A stretch of 58,504 nt of DNA, taken from positions 1-58,504 of the forward strand of contig JAMCWK010000073.1 in assembly GCA_023481105.1 (NCBI GenBank). The letters run 5' to 3'. Shown here in pieces: positions 8,463-16,115 of the stretch. The notes below the pieces were generated by a model. It did no database searches and had not been told where the DNA came from. It saw nothing but the letters and a program-made list of their open reading frames with translations. Source of the stretch: Acidobacteriota bacterium. GTDB lineage: Bacteria; Acidobacteriota; Terriglobia; Acidiferrales; UBA7541. Made by a program: the position numbers and the translations under genes. How positions within the stretch are numbered: position 1 is the first letter of the stretch; every line of letters begins with the position of its first letter.

Positions 8463-8565
8463 CTGACTCTGCGCTCCTCTGTGGTCTCTGTGTCTCTGCG
8501 GTAAAGTGTTTTCCGAATATCGAATTTCGAGTTTCGCTTTTCCTGTTTTCTATTTTCTATTTTCG
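8463..8565. repeat. B-type and C-type repeats upstream of ruvB
   Basis: TCCTCTGTGGTCTCTGTGTC (about 8470-8500) is a B-type run of CTCTGTG units; 8521-8565 is the T-rich C-type run. Nothing else is visible in the 200-bp gap ahead of ruvB. Confidence 0.65.
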
Positions 8566-8577
8566 CCTTGCTGCGCA

Positions 8578-8877
8578 TTACAGCACATGGAACAGCCCGA
8601 TCCTCCGCTCCGCCCGCGTCAACGTTGCGCACATGGCGTCAATGCGCCGGTACTCCGCTTCGTGCTCGGTGCAAAATGCTTGGTAGGCGTCGAAGGAATC
8701 CCAGTGGTCGAGCGTCATGTAGCGCCCGGGCGTCTCCCTGTCGCGGAGCAGCACCGTGCCGTGATATGCCGCCGCCTTGCGAAAAAACCCCACCCACGTG
8801 CCCGCGGAATCGTAGTGCCGCTCGAACTCCGCCACATGCTCCCGCGGCACCTCGTACTCCCATAGTATGGCAATCAA
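8578..8877 (-). CDS. antibiotic biosynthesis monooxygenase (ABM) domain protein
   Basis: The 99-residue protein is a single ferredoxin-like ABM domain. It begins MIAILWEYEVPREHVAEFER and has YHGTVLLRDRE in the middle, then the GRYMTLDHWDSFDAYQAFC segment typical of the second beta-strand pair and helix. Family members include cofactor-free monooxygenases, haem-degrading enzymes and many proteins of unknown activity, so no substrate is proposed. It is inserted between ruvA and ruvB on the same strand and may be co-transcribed with them, although a palindrome at 8941-8980 separates it from ruvA. Confidence 0.8.
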   Translation of the reverse strand: MIAILWEYEVPREHVAEFERHYDSAGTWVGFFRKAAAYHGTVLLRDRETPGRYMTLDHWDSFDAYQAFCTEHEAEYRRIDAMCATLTRAERRIGLFHVL

Positions 8878-8940
8878 TCAGTGCTCCAATATGGCCGATG
8901 AATTGTAGCGCAGGTTCCCTTTTCGAGAGGCTCTGTAGCG

Positions 8941-8980
8941 CCCACCTGCCCGTCCCGAGACATCGGGATTGGCAGGTGGG
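8941..8980. repeat. nested palindrome (REP-like)
   Basis: CCCACCTGCC (8941-8950) pairs with GGCAGGTGGG (8971-8980), and inside it TCCCGA pairs with TCGGGA. It lies between ruvA and the ABM gene and could act as a terminator or a REP element. A run of TTTTCG units follows at about 8993-9030. Confidence 0.55.
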
Positions 8981-9031
8981 CAGGTTCTGTCTTTTCCGAT
9001 TTTCGTTTTTCGATTTTCGTTTTTCGGGTTT

Positions 9032-9646
9032 CTACCCGCTCCGCGCCGTCGGCCGGCTTAGCGTTTGCAACGACGCGCGCAGCAGCGCTTCGAAGCTTGT
9101 GCCGCCTCCGTTGAGTTGCGCCTCCTCGGCGGCTTTTTCTGCGGCCCGTCGGTCGTAGCCGAGGTTGAGCAAGGCGGAAACGACGTCGCCGGCGAGACCC
9201 CCGCGCGCCGCGGGTTTTTCTTCCGCGGGCCCCGCAGCTTCCATCTGCGCCAGTTTGTCGCGCAACTCGACCACGATGCGCTCCGCGGTTTTTTTGCCCA
9301 CGCCGGGAATGCGCGTCAACGCCGGCAAATCGCCGGCGCGGATGGCGGGGATCAAGTCGTCCACGCTCATGCCCGAGAGAATTTTCAGTGCCAGCGACGG
9401 CCCCACGCCGGAAGCGGAAATCAGCAGCTCGAAAAAATGTTTTTCGCGCGCGGTGAGGAAGCCGTAGAGCAGCAGCGCGTCGTCGCGCACGTGCGTGTGC
9501 ACGAGCAGCGAAACTTCGTCCTTCAACTCTCCCAGCGCATAAAACGTCGAGAGCGGGATTTGCACCTGGTAGCCCACGCCTGCCACGTCCAGCAGGACTT
9601 GGTTGGGCCGCTTGTCTATCAACACCCCGCGCAAATGTCCAATCAT
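9032..9646 (-). CDS. ruvA: Holliday junction binding protein RuvA
   Basis: RuvA binds four-way junctions as a tetramer and loads RuvB. The 204-residue protein begins MIGHLRGVLIDKRPNQVLLDVAGVGYQV-like text (OB fold, about 1-64). It continues with the helix-hairpin-helix pair LLISASGVGPSLALKIL and LTRIPGVGKKTAERIVVELRDKL, and ends in the C-terminal RuvB-binding domain (DVVSALLNLGYDRRAAEKA). The length is normal. The separation from ruvB by the ABM gene and repeat palindromes is unusual, since the two genes normally abut. Confidence 0.96.
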   Translation of the reverse strand: MIGHLRGVLIDKRPNQVLLDVAGVGYQVQIPLSTFYALGELKDEVSLLVHTHVRDDALLLYGFLTAREKHFFELLISASGVGPSLALKILSGMSVDDLIPAIRAGDLPALTRIPGVGKKTAERIVVELRDKLAQMEAAGPAEEKPAARGGLAGDVVSALLNLGYDRRAAEKAAEEAQLNGGGTSFEALLRASLQTLSRPTARSG

Positions 9647-9695
9647 CGCGTGCGATTATTCGTTATCAGGTAAGGACTGTCAACGCAGGCCGTCG

Positions 9696-9959
9696 CTAAC
9701 GCGTCTCTTCTTTCAAGATGTCATGCGTTCCGACCCGTCGGAATGTAATGACATCGCCTTCCCATTCGAAGGTAAAACGATACGACCGCGTGACTCGTCC
9801 TTCCCACACATCCTTTGTCGCTTTCATTTTCTTGATACGTAAAGAGGGATGCCAGGGGTTCTGTTCGAACAACACCAGCGCTTCATCCACTCGTGCTTGG
9901 ATTTCCTTCGGCAGATTCTTGTAGTCGGAGACAAAAGACTTGAAACGTTGAAGGATCAC
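9696..9959 (-). CDS. RelE/ParE-fold toxin
   Basis: The 87-residue protein has the compact fold of RelE/YafQ-type mRNA-cleaving toxins. It opens with a helical pair (FKSFVSDYKNLPKEIQARVDEAL) and the beta-sheet WEGRVTRSYRFTFEWEGDVITFRRVGTHDIL, whose arginines and terminal His-Asp are typical of the active face. Its start codon overlaps the stop of the upstream antitoxin by 4 bp (ATGA), so the two are translationally coupled. The target is not deducible from sequence; ribosome-dependent mRNA cleavage is the family expectation. Confidence 0.82.
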   Translation of the reverse strand: MILQRFKSFVSDYKNLPKEIQARVDEALVLFEQNPWHPSLRIKKMKATKDVWEGRVTRSYRFTFEWEGDVITFRRVGTHDILKEETR

Positions 9960-10243
9960 TTCTTCAGGCTCGCAATCAGCGCTTTCGCCGACTTAAATCT
10001 CTTCACGCGGCCCGCTGCTTTGTCCTCATCCGCTTCGCGTTCCTTGGCCTGCCATTCCGGGGTCCAGAACCACAGTTGATCGCGAGGAATCAGTGCCAGG
10101 GGAACGAGCTCAATTCGGCCATCCTGCACGCGTAATTCAAGGTCGTCGCCTTCGTTCAAGCGCAACTTCCGTGTGACCTCTCGGGGCAAGGTAACTTGTC
10201 GCTTGGCCCCTACGCGGATTCTTCCTGCGGCTCTCGGTGGCAT
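9956..10243 (-). CDS. AbrB/MazE/SpoVT-type antitoxin
   Basis: The ATG at 10243 has AGGAG six bases upstream. The 95-residue protein has a swapped-hairpin AbrB domain at about residues 5-50 (RIRVGAKRQVTLPREVTRKLRLNEGDDLELRVQDGRIELVP in pieces) and a charged helical tail (EWQAKEREADEDKAAGRVKRF) suited to wrapping the toxin. AbrB antitoxins usually pair with MazF or VapC toxins; here the partner has a RelE fold. Two overlapping palindromes just upstream are the probable operator for autorepression. Confidence 0.85.
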   Translation of the reverse strand: MPPRAAGRIRVGAKRQVTLPREVTRKLRLNEGDDLELRVQDGRIELVPLALIPRDQLWFWTPEWQAKEREADEDKAAGRVKRFKSAKALIASLKK

Positions 10244-10257
10244 AGGAACTCCTGATG

Positions 10258-10286
10258 TCGGATTGTCCGACAATCCGATTATCGGA
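10258..10286 (-). promoter_or_regulatory. overlapping palindromes, likely operator of the toxin-antitoxin pair
   Basis: TCGGATTGT (10258-10266) and ACAATCCGA (10270-10278) form one palindrome. TCCGAT (10274-10279) and ATCGGA (10281-10286) form a second that shares the TCCGA half. They lie 15 bp upstream of the antitoxin ATG. Confidence 0.6.
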
Positions 10287-10318
10287 AAATCGAAAGGGAA
10301 AGTCAATTGTGATGTGTC

Positions 10319-11512
10319 TCAACGCAGCGAAGCGGCCGCGGGGGCGGCGAGGGAGAACCCGCCATCGAGGTAGGCACGCGCGATGCGCGTCACGAACCGG
10401 TACACCGCATCTTCTTTTGGTGCCAGCGGCCCCGGACGGTAGCCGCGCGAGGACACACCGCGATACACCGACTCGATCGCTTTCCAGTCCTGCAAATTCG
10501 TAACGTCCCAGAACTCGAACGCGTAGTCCGGCGAGAAATTGTCCTTCTCGAATGCTTCTGGCGGAAACAGCCACTGGCATTCGATCTTCGTGCGCCCGGG
10601 AGCGAGCGGTTCGATGCGGTGCGTCAGCACGTAGTCCGGATGCAGGCTGAGAAAGACGTTGGGCAGCACGGCGTAGTATTCCAGCTTGCGCTGCTGCGCG
10701 TCGGAAAGCCCGGGCAGCATCACGCCGCCGCTCTTGCCGTCCATGGACATGGTCACGGCGTGCTCCGCCAGCGCCATCCGGCCGCCAATCCACGCGCCGG
10801 AGCTTTCCATGTTCACCCCGCTGTCCGGCGGGCTGACGCGGCAGAGTTGCGGATGAATCGTCGGGCAGTGATAGCACTCGTGGTAGTTCTCGTGGATGAG
10901 TTTCCAGTTGGTGGCGACTTCGTAAGTCTTCTCGACGCCCAACCGCAGGCGCTCCGGCTCGTACGGCGCGACAATTTCTTCCAAATCGCCCACCCAATCC
11001 GCCAGCGGCGGCGCGTCGCTCGACGCGTTGACGAACACCCACCCGTGCCAGCTCTCCACGCGCGCCGGCGGCAGGCCGAAGCCGGCGGCGTCGAAGCCGG
11101 GAAGGTCGCTGGCGCGCGGCGCAGCCTTCAGCGAGCCGTCGAGGTTGTACGTCCAGCCGTGATACGCGCAGCGGAGATGGCGCGAGCTGGTGCACTGTCC
11201 AGGCTCGATGAGCTCGTGCGCGCGGTGCGAGCAGACATTGTAAAAGCCGCGGAGCGTTCCGGCATCGTCGCGGCCGAGGATGATTCCGTCTTCGCCGATG
11301 CGGATGGCGCGGTAGTCGCCGGGCTGCGCGAGATCGTCGGCGCGGCCCACACACACCCATGCGGACTCGTACAGATGATGCAGCTCCCAGTTCAGCACGG
11401 CGCCGGATGTGTACGCCTCCTGCGGCAGATTGCGGCTGAAGCCGAACGGAGCGACCGAGCGCTCAAGCGCAGCGCGGTCCATCGGCGCCGGAGAAGCCAT
11501 CTGTGTTCGCAT
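10319..11512 (-). CDS. Rieske non-heme iron oxygenase, alpha subunit
   Basis: The protein (397 aa) is an aromatic-ring-hydroxylating-type oxygenase. The N-terminal Rieske domain has the 2Fe-2S ligands in NVCSHRAHEL and RCAYHGWTYNLDG (CxH...CxxH). The catalytic domain has the mononuclear iron site in WKLIHENYHECYHCPTIHPQ and a later acidic ligand region in FEFWDVTNLQDW. This layout also fits oxygenases acting on quaternary amines, so the substrate is open. The ATG at 11512 was chosen over in-frame ATGs at 11500 and 11482. No reductase or ferredoxin subunit lies in the window, so electrons must come from elsewhere. It follows the BMC genes on the same strand, separated by repeats. Confidence 0.9.
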   Translation of the reverse strand: MRTQMASPAPMDRAALERSVAPFGFSRNLPQEAYTSGAVLNWELHHLYESAWVCVGRADDLAQPGDYRAIRIGEDGIILGRDDAGTLRGFYNVCSHRAHELIEPGQCTSSRHLRCAYHGWTYNLDGSLKAAPRASDLPGFDAAGFGLPPARVESWHGWVFVNASSDAPPLADWVGDLEEIVAPYEPERLRLGVEKTYEVATNWKLIHENYHECYHCPTIHPQLCRVSPPDSGVNMESSGAWIGGRMALAEHAVTMSMDGKSGGVMLPGLSDAQQRKLEYYAVLPNVFLSLHPDYVLTHRIEPLAPGRTKIECQWLFPPEAFEKDNFSPDYAFEFWDVTNLQDWKAIESVYRGVSSRGYRPGPLAPKEDAVYRFVTRIARAYLDGGFSLAAPAAASLR

Positions 11513-11563
11513 GTGCTTCGATGATAGCGGAGAGAACGAAAAAGGAAAAGAGAAAGAGTGATC

Positions 11564-11682
11564 CACAGATTACACAGAGAGAAACGCGAACTTACAAAAG
11601 AGAAAATTGGGAATCCAAAGCAAATCTCAAAGGAAACCTATTTTCGGTTTTGAATCTGTGAAATCTGTGTAATCTGCGGATT
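11564..11682. repeat. pair of inverted A-type repeats
   Basis: CCACAGATTACACAGAGAG (about 11562-11580) and AATCTGTGTAATCTGCGGAT (about 11662-11681) are inverted copies of the ACACAGAT-type repeat bounding about 80 bp. The right copy touches the stop codon of the last EutN gene. Nothing else is visible between them. Confidence 0.6.
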
Positions 11683-11959
11683 ATTTTTTGTTGTGCAAGT
11701 CAACGGCATCAATCACGCCAATGACCGCTGTATCTATCGGCGAACTCGGCCGTCCAACGGCGGTCATTGCGCCCCAGCCTTCAGTGGCCAGCAGCACGCG
11801 GTCGCCGATTCCGGCCTGCACCGCGTCCAGCGCAAGTATCGCCTCGCCTTTGTCTGTGCCGTCCAGATTCAGCGGCTGCACGACAAGGATTTTCCTGCCC
11901 TCATGCGAAGGCGATTTCTGCGTGGCAACCACATCTCCTATGACGCGTCCAATCAGCAT
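11681..11959 (-). CDS. EutN/CcmL-family BMC vertex protein (third copy)
   Basis: The 92-residue protein is a pentameric BMC-P (vertex) protein, which caps the corners of a microcompartment shell. It starts MLIGRVIGDVVATQKSPSHEGRKILVVQPL, has DKGEAILALDAVQAGIGDRVLLATEG in the middle and ends DTAVIGVIDAVDL, all standard for the family. The ATG at 11959 aligns with the two other copies. It is the last gene of the BMC cluster in the transcription direction and ends in an A-type repeat. The three copies differ enough to be distinct vertex types rather than a recent duplication. Confidence 0.92.
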   Translation of the reverse strand: MLIGRVIGDVVATQKSPSHEGRKILVVQPLNLDGTDKGEAILALDAVQAGIGDRVLLATEGWGAMTAVGRPSSPIDTAVIGVIDAVDLHNKK

Positions 11960-11999
11960 AGTGAAGACGAAAAGCGAAAGGCAAAAGACGAAAACCGGT

Positions 12000-12281
12000 T
12001 CATTTCGATTCTTGCGCGGGAACGTTGAGCACATCCACGATGCCGACGATGGTCGCTTCCGTAGGAATTTCGTTTGGCGCAAACGGATAACTGGCCTCGC
12101 GGCCCTTGCACCAGTAAATCGTTTCCCCCGCGCCCGCGCCCACAGAATCCACCGCGACCAGCGGCTTACCTTTATCTTTTCCGTGACGGTTAATCGGCTG
12201 CACCAGCAGCAGCTTCTTCCCTTCTAGCGAAGGATTCTTCACTGTGCAAACCACCGTCCCGATAATCCGTCCGAGTTGCAT
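12000..12281 (-). CDS. EutN/CcmL-family BMC vertex protein (second copy)
   Basis: The 93-residue protein begins MQLGRIIGTVVCTVKNPSLEGKKLLLVQP-like text and has VAVDSVGAGAGETIYWCKGREA, then EATIVGIVDVLNV; these are the pentamer family hallmarks. ATG at 12281 is preferred to the in-frame TTG at 12287 because the product then aligns with family N-termini. It starts only 12 bp after the hicA stop, so it is probably on the same transcript as the toxin gene. Two cysteines are present (VCTVK, WCKG), which the other copies lack. Confidence 0.92.
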   Translation of the reverse strand: MQLGRIIGTVVCTVKNPSLEGKKLLLVQPINRHGKDKGKPLVAVDSVGAGAGETIYWCKGREASYPFAPNEIPTEATIVGIVDVLNVPAQESK

Positions 12282-12293
12282 TTCCAAATCAGC

Positions 12294-12521
12294 CTAAAGG
12301 AGTTCGATAAACTGTTCGATAGCCAGTCCCGCGTCTTTGACCAGTTTGGAAAGTGTGCCGGGCTTGAGTGTGCGATGATTCGGAACGGTCAAAGTTTTCA
12401 GCGGGTCGTCGGGATGAATGAGGATAATATGACTTCCCGTCTGATGGTGCACCACAAAACCCGCCCGTCCAAAAGCCCGAACCGCACGCTCGCCCGAAAC
12501 GTCGCGCGGCAACTTCGGCAT
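12294..12521 (-). CDS. hicA: HicA-type toxin (mRNA interferase)
   Basis: HicA toxins are small dsRBD-fold ribonucleases that cleave mRNA. The 75-residue protein has MPKLPRDVSGERAVRAFGRAGF and the diagnostic HHQTGSHIILIHPD with the catalytic His in GSH, then TLTVPNHRTLKPGTLSKLVKDAGL. The ATG overlaps the hicB stop by one base (TGATG). The gene stands inside a microcompartment operon, between two vertex-protein genes, which is an unusual site for a toxin. Confidence 0.9.
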   Translation of the reverse strand: MPKLPRDVSGERAVRAFGRAGFVVHHQTGSHIILIHPDDPLKTLTVPNHRTLKPGTLSKLVKDAGLAIEQFIELL

Positions 12522-12733
12522 CAAGGCACCCGAACTTCAATCTCTTCTTCGCTCGGCAACGGCAGGTTTCGCTTCTTCAGACTGAACAAATAACCTTCGA
12601 TTGCGTCGCGAATGTTGGCCAGCGCTTCCTCGCGCGTTTCGCCCTGCGAATGGCAGCCGGGGAGGCCAGGGCAGCTCACGACGTATCCGCCGTCCTCCAA
12701 GTCGGGCTCCAAAATGACTCGGTATTTCATCAT
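12521..12733 (-). CDS. hicB: HicB-type antitoxin
   Basis: The 70-residue protein is a short HicB (UPF0150-like) antitoxin: YRVILEPDLEDGGYVVSCPGLPGCHSQGETREEALANIRDAIEGYL in pieces is the partial RNase H-like fold that covers the HicA active site. No ribbon-helix-helix or HTH extension follows, so DNA binding is not evident. The order hicB then hicA is the reverse of the classic hicAB order but common for short HicB forms. ATG at 12733 is immediately followed by a second ATG at 12730. Confidence 0.9.
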   Translation of the reverse strand: MMKYRVILEPDLEDGGYVVSCPGLPGCHSQGETREEALANIRDAIEGYLFSLKKRNLPLPSEEEIEVRVP

Positions 12734-12796
12734 TTGATTCTCGCGCAAAGATGTCGTGATTTCTATTTCTTTCTCGCAGCGGACTCACCGCAAGTG

Positions 12797-13102
12797 CTAC
12801 CGCTTTCGTCCGGCAACGACGCTTGCTTCCTGTAAAGCGTCGAGCTTGACGGTGTCCACGATGCCGACGATCGCCGCGTCCACCGGGCGGTCCTTGCACT
12901 GGTCGGCCATGCGCGCGGAGCTGCCGGAAACAACCAGCACAGTTTCTCCGGCGCCTGCGCCGACGGTGTCCACAGCGATGAGGTAGCCGGCCTCGTCCGC
13001 GCCTTCCGGCGAAACCGGTTTAATGACGAGAAGTTTTTTGCCTTCGAGGCGCGGGTCCTTGCGCGTGGAAACGACGGTGCCGGCGATGCGGGCAAGAATC
13101 AT
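12797..13102 (-). CDS. EutN/CcmL-family BMC vertex protein (first copy)
   Basis: The 101-residue protein begins MILARIAGTVVSTRKDPRLEGKK and contains LLVIKPVSPEGADEAGYLIAVDTVGAGAGETVLVVSGSSAR and AAIVGIVDTVKLD, the BMC-P signature. It is slightly longer than the other two at the C-terminus (LQEASVVAGRKR). It lies between the BMC-H gene and hicBA. The presence of three EutN-type genes with a single hexamer gene resembles the PVM (Planctomycetes-Verrucomicrobia) and PVM-like loci. Confidence 0.92.
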   Translation of the reverse strand: MILARIAGTVVSTRKDPRLEGKKLLVIKPVSPEGADEAGYLIAVDTVGAGAGETVLVVSGSSARMADQCKDRPVDAAIVGIVDTVKLDALQEASVVAGRKR

Positions 13103-13231
13103 GTAGGCGAGTATTCTCGAAGCTTCGGGAGCGGCGCGCGCCAACTCATCCCAGAGAAACCAATGGTGAAGACACAATCCCCGCCTCTACAGAGGCGAGC
13201 TACAGTCGCGAGGACATCGAACCGCGCCGCG

Positions 13232-13528
13232 CTACTTCGCGGAGCCGGCCATCGTTCTGCCGATGGGCAGCACGTCCTCGAGCGACTGGTGCGGCCGCGG
13301 AATCACGTGCACGGCGATCAGTTCGCCCACGCGCCGCGCCGCGGCTGCGCCCGCGTCGGTGGCGGCCTTGACCGCGGCCACGTCGCCGCGCACCAGCGCG
13401 GTCACGTATCCGCTTCCAATTTTTTCCCAGCCGACCAAGGTCACTTTCGCGGCCTTGACCATCGCGTCCGACGCCTCGATCATGGCCACGAAGCCGCGCG
13501 TCTCGATCATTCCCAGTGCTTCACCCAT
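13232..13528 (-). CDS. BMC-H hexameric shell protein (PduA/EutM-like)
   Basis: The 98-residue protein is one Pfam-BMC domain. Seen: [29 protein letters not shown]-like N-terminus, the pore-loop segment [18 protein letters not shown], and [22 protein letters not shown]. The GSG pore fits shell proteins that pass small polar metabolites. It is a single-domain hexamer former and the only hexamer protein in the cluster. A tandem-domain BMC-T shell gene and other hexamers are absent here and may be elsewhere in the genome. Confidence 0.95.
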   Translation of the reverse strand: MGEALGMIETRGFVAMIEASDAMVKAAKVTLVGWEKIGSGYVTALVRGDVAAVKAATDAGAAAARRVGELIAVHVIPRPHQSLEDVLPIGRTMAGSAK

Positions 13529-13612
13529 TCTCTTCCCTCCAAACTATCAACAAAATTTCCGGGCCCCGCGCATTCAAACTTCTGACACCTGAAGCCTGAT
13601 TCCTGACACCGT

Positions 13613-14419
13613 TTATCTCTGCGCGCGATCGCGGCGCACAGCATCTTCGATGAGCGCTTCCAATTCTTCGCGCGAAAGCGTAACGCCCTCCGGCGCAGCC
13701 GACTCCGCGGTGACCGGACACTCCGGGCCCACCTGGGCCGCGGTGGTCAAGCCATAACGCGCCCGCGCCGCTAGCAATTTATCTACATCGCCGCTGGAGA
13801 GCAAGACTTGTTTACCGAGAAGCTCGGTGACCAGGGCGACGCGGGCGAAATGCTCGGTGGTCTCCATGCGGAACCACGCGGTCAGCAGGTCTGGTCCGTA
13901 GGTCACCACCCCGTGATTGGCCATCAAAATCGCATCGAAGTTCGGCACCAGCGGCTCCAGCGCTTCGGTGAGTTCCGGCGTGCCCGGCGTGCCGTATTTC
14001 GCCACCGGAATGCACCCGAGCGAGAGCACCACTTCGCTGACCAGTGCTTTGTTCAACGCGATGCCTGCCGCGGCGTAGCCGGTGGCCACCGGCGGATGCG
14101 CGTGGCACACGGAGTGGATATCCGGGCGGCGTTTGTACACCAGCAGATGCATCGCGAGTTCGGAGCTGGCGTTGCGCCGGCCGGAAAGTTTTTTTCCGTC
14201 CATGTCGGTGATGACCAAATCGTCGGGCGTCATCATGCCCTTGCTGATGGCCGTCGGCGAGGTGAGCACGCGCTTGTTATCCAGGCGCACGGAGATGTTG
14301 CCGTCGGTGGCGGCGACGTAGCCGCGCGCGTGCACCCAGCGGCCCACCGTGCAGACGTCGCGCCGGTGCTCGTCTTCACTCTTCAGCGCGCCGGGCGAAA
14401 TGGTTTCAGGAAGCATCAT
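13613..14419 (-). CDS. class II aldolase, BMC-associated (fuculose/rhamnulose-phosphate aldolase type)
   Basis: By family it cleaves a ketose phosphate such as L-fuculose-1-phosphate to dihydroxyacetone phosphate and lactaldehyde with a zinc ion. Seen in 268 residues: ATDGNISVRL and SSELAMHLLVY near the phosphate and zinc sites, CHAHPPVATGYA with two zinc His residues, and LMANHGVVTYG with the third. The C-terminus carries a separate tail, LSREELEALIEDAVRRD, an amphipathic helix joined by a Pro/Ala/Gly-rich linker, which looks like an encapsulation peptide for targeting to the shell lumen. It is first in the BMC gene order. The aldehyde dehydrogenase expected to use the lactaldehyde is not in the window. 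Confidence 0.9.
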   Translation of the reverse strand: MMLPETISPGALKSEDEHRRDVCTVGRWVHARGYVAATDGNISVRLDNKRVLTSPTAISKGMMTPDDLVITDMDGKKLSGRRNASSELAMHLLVYKRRPDIHSVCHAHPPVATGYAAAGIALNKALVSEVVLSLGCIPVAKYGTPGTPELTEALEPLVPNFDAILMANHGVVTYGPDLLTAWFRMETTEHFARVALVTELLGKQVLLSSGDVDKLLAARARYGLTTAAQVGPECPVTAESAAPEGVTLSREELEALIEDAVRRDRAQR

Positions 14420-14549
14420 GATCCGAAAAGCGAAAATCGGGAACCGGGACAATCCGCAGATTACGCTGATTACACAGATTTATGAAATCAAAAATCAGAA
14501 CTCTGCATTCTGCTACCTAAAACCTGACACCTGTTACCTGATACCTGCC

Positions 14550-15821
14550 TTACGCATAAATGCCGCGCATCTTAAGGGCCGTGGCGACGCGGTCGATGGC
14601 CAGCATGTACGCGGCGATGCGGTTGGGAACGCCGTGTTCGCCGGCATAGCGCACCACGTAGTTGAAGCTGCGGTCCATGACGTCCTGCAGCCGCTCGTTG
14701 ACTTCGTTTTCGCGCCAGAAAAATCCCTGGCGGTCCTGCACCCATTCGAAGTAGCTCACGGTAACGCCACCGGCGTTGGCGAGAATGTCGGGAATGACGA
14801 AGACGCCTTTTTTCTCCAGGATGCCGTCGGCAAGCGAGGTAGTGGGGCCGTTGGCGCCCTCGCACAGAATTCTCGTCTGCACCTGATGCGCGTTTTTGCT
14901 GGTGATCTGATTTTCCGTGGCCGCGGGGAGCAAGATGTCCGTCGGCTGAAAAAGAATATCGGTGTTGGACATTTTCGCGCCGCCCTGCGGAAAATCCGGC
15001 AGCGCCTTGCGCTGGACGTGCACCCAGTCCATCAGCTTGGTCGTGTCGAGACCTTTCTCGTTGTAGAGCGCACCGTGGATGTCCGCGACGCCGACGATTT
15101 TGTACCCGGCTTCGTGCATCAGCCGCGCGGCCCACGAGCCGACGTTCCCAAATCCCTGCACGATGACGCGGCAGCTTTCCTTTTTCATTTTCAGGTGCTC
15201 GATGGCCTTGTTGCAAACCATCATGCAGCCGCGGCCGGTTGCCTGCTTGCGCCCGCGCGAGCCGCCGATGTCGAAGGGCTTGCCGGTCACCACGGCGGTC
15301 GTCGTGTGCCGCATGTGCATCGAGTAGGTGTCCATCACCCAGGCCATGGTCTGCTCGTTGGTGCCCACGTCGGGCGCGGGGACGTCGCGCTCCGGGCCGA
15401 ACCAGTCAATCAGCTCCGCGGTGTAGCGCCGCGTGATGCGCTCGAGTTCCCCGCGGGAAAGTTTCGATGGATCGCAGATGACGCCGCCCTTGGCCCCGCC
15501 GAAGGGGATGTCCACCACGGCGCATTTCCAGGTCATCCACGCGGCCAGTGCGCGCACTTCGTCGAGCGTCACGCCGGGGTCGAAGCGGATGCCGCCCTTG
15601 CACGGCCCGCGCACGATGGAATGATGCACGCGGTAGCCGATGAAGACTTCCAGCCGGCCGTCGTCCATGCCCACCGGAATGTACACGGTGATTTCCTTGT
15701 TGGGATATTGCAGGTACTTGTAGAGGCCGGGCTCGAGACTGAGCTTCTGTGCAGCGGTTTCGAAGCGCGCAGCGGCGGATTCGTAAACGTTCAGTTCGTT
15801 CTTGACAGTGACGCTAGTCAT
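14550..15821 (-). CDS. gdhA: glutamate dehydrogenase (Glu/Leu/Phe/Val family)
   Basis: The 423-residue enzyme interconverts glutamate and 2-oxoglutarate plus ammonia. Seen: [20 protein letters not shown] with the substrate Lys, [16 protein letters not shown] with the catalytic Lys, [17 protein letters not shown], and the nucleotide-binding Rossmann turn [22 protein letters not shown] follows later. Length and motifs fit the hexameric NAD-type enzymes. The ATG at 15821 was chosen because the upstream in-frame codons come from palindromic intergenic repeats. It precedes the BMC operon by 130 bp on the same strand but has no targeting tail, so I see no reason to place it in the compartment. Confidence 0.95.
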   Translation of the reverse strand: MTSVTVKNELNVYESAAARFETAAQKLSLEPGLYKYLQYPNKEITVYIPVGMDDGRLEVFIGYRVHHSIVRGPCKGGIRFDPGVTLDEVRALAAWMTWKCAVVDIPFGGAKGGVICDPSKLSRGELERITRRYTAELIDWFGPERDVPAPDVGTNEQTMAWVMDTYSMHMRHTTTAVVTGKPFDIGGSRGRKQATGRGCMMVCNKAIEHLKMKKESCRVIVQGFGNVGSWAARLMHEAGYKIVGVADIHGALYNEKGLDTTKLMDWVHVQRKALPDFPQGGAKMSNTDILFQPTDILLPAATENQITSKNAHQVQTRILCEGANGPTTSLADGILEKKGVFVIPDILANAGGVTVSYFEWVQDRQGFFWRENEVNERLQDVMDRSFNYVVRYAGEHGVPNRIAAYMLAIDRVATALKMRGIYA

Positions 15822-16115
15822 GACGTCCTCGTATCGCCGGCTTGCCGGCTCTTCTCCCGGTTTCCAGCTTAATGTAGCGCCGGGCTTCAGCCCGGCAATT
15901 CGTACCGTGCCCTCAGATGCCGCCCTGAAGGGCGGCGCTACAACAGCCAACACTGTGCTTTTTCAGCAGCGGCGAACAAGTATAAGGACGCCGGGGACGC
16001 CGCGCAAGGAAGCAGAGAAGGGTCGGGGTCAGAGAAGAAACAGAGAGACGGAACCGCAGATGAACTCCGATAGACGCAGATAAAAAATCGGTACGGCGAT
16101 TGCCCCTTAAAGCAT
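15822..16115. other. intergenic region with palindromic REP-like elements
   Basis: GTAGCGCCGGGCTTCAGCCC (from 15872) and GCCGCCCTGAAGGGCGGC (about 15921-15938) are two REP-like palindromes in head-to-head arrangement. An A-type repeat follows at about 16050-16081. There is no gene. Confidence 0.65.

Noticed and set aside
14550-15821. Glutamate dehydrogenase as a cargo enzyme of the microcompartment
   Set aside because: No terminal targeting helix is visible and 130 bp with repeats separate it from the aldolase gene.
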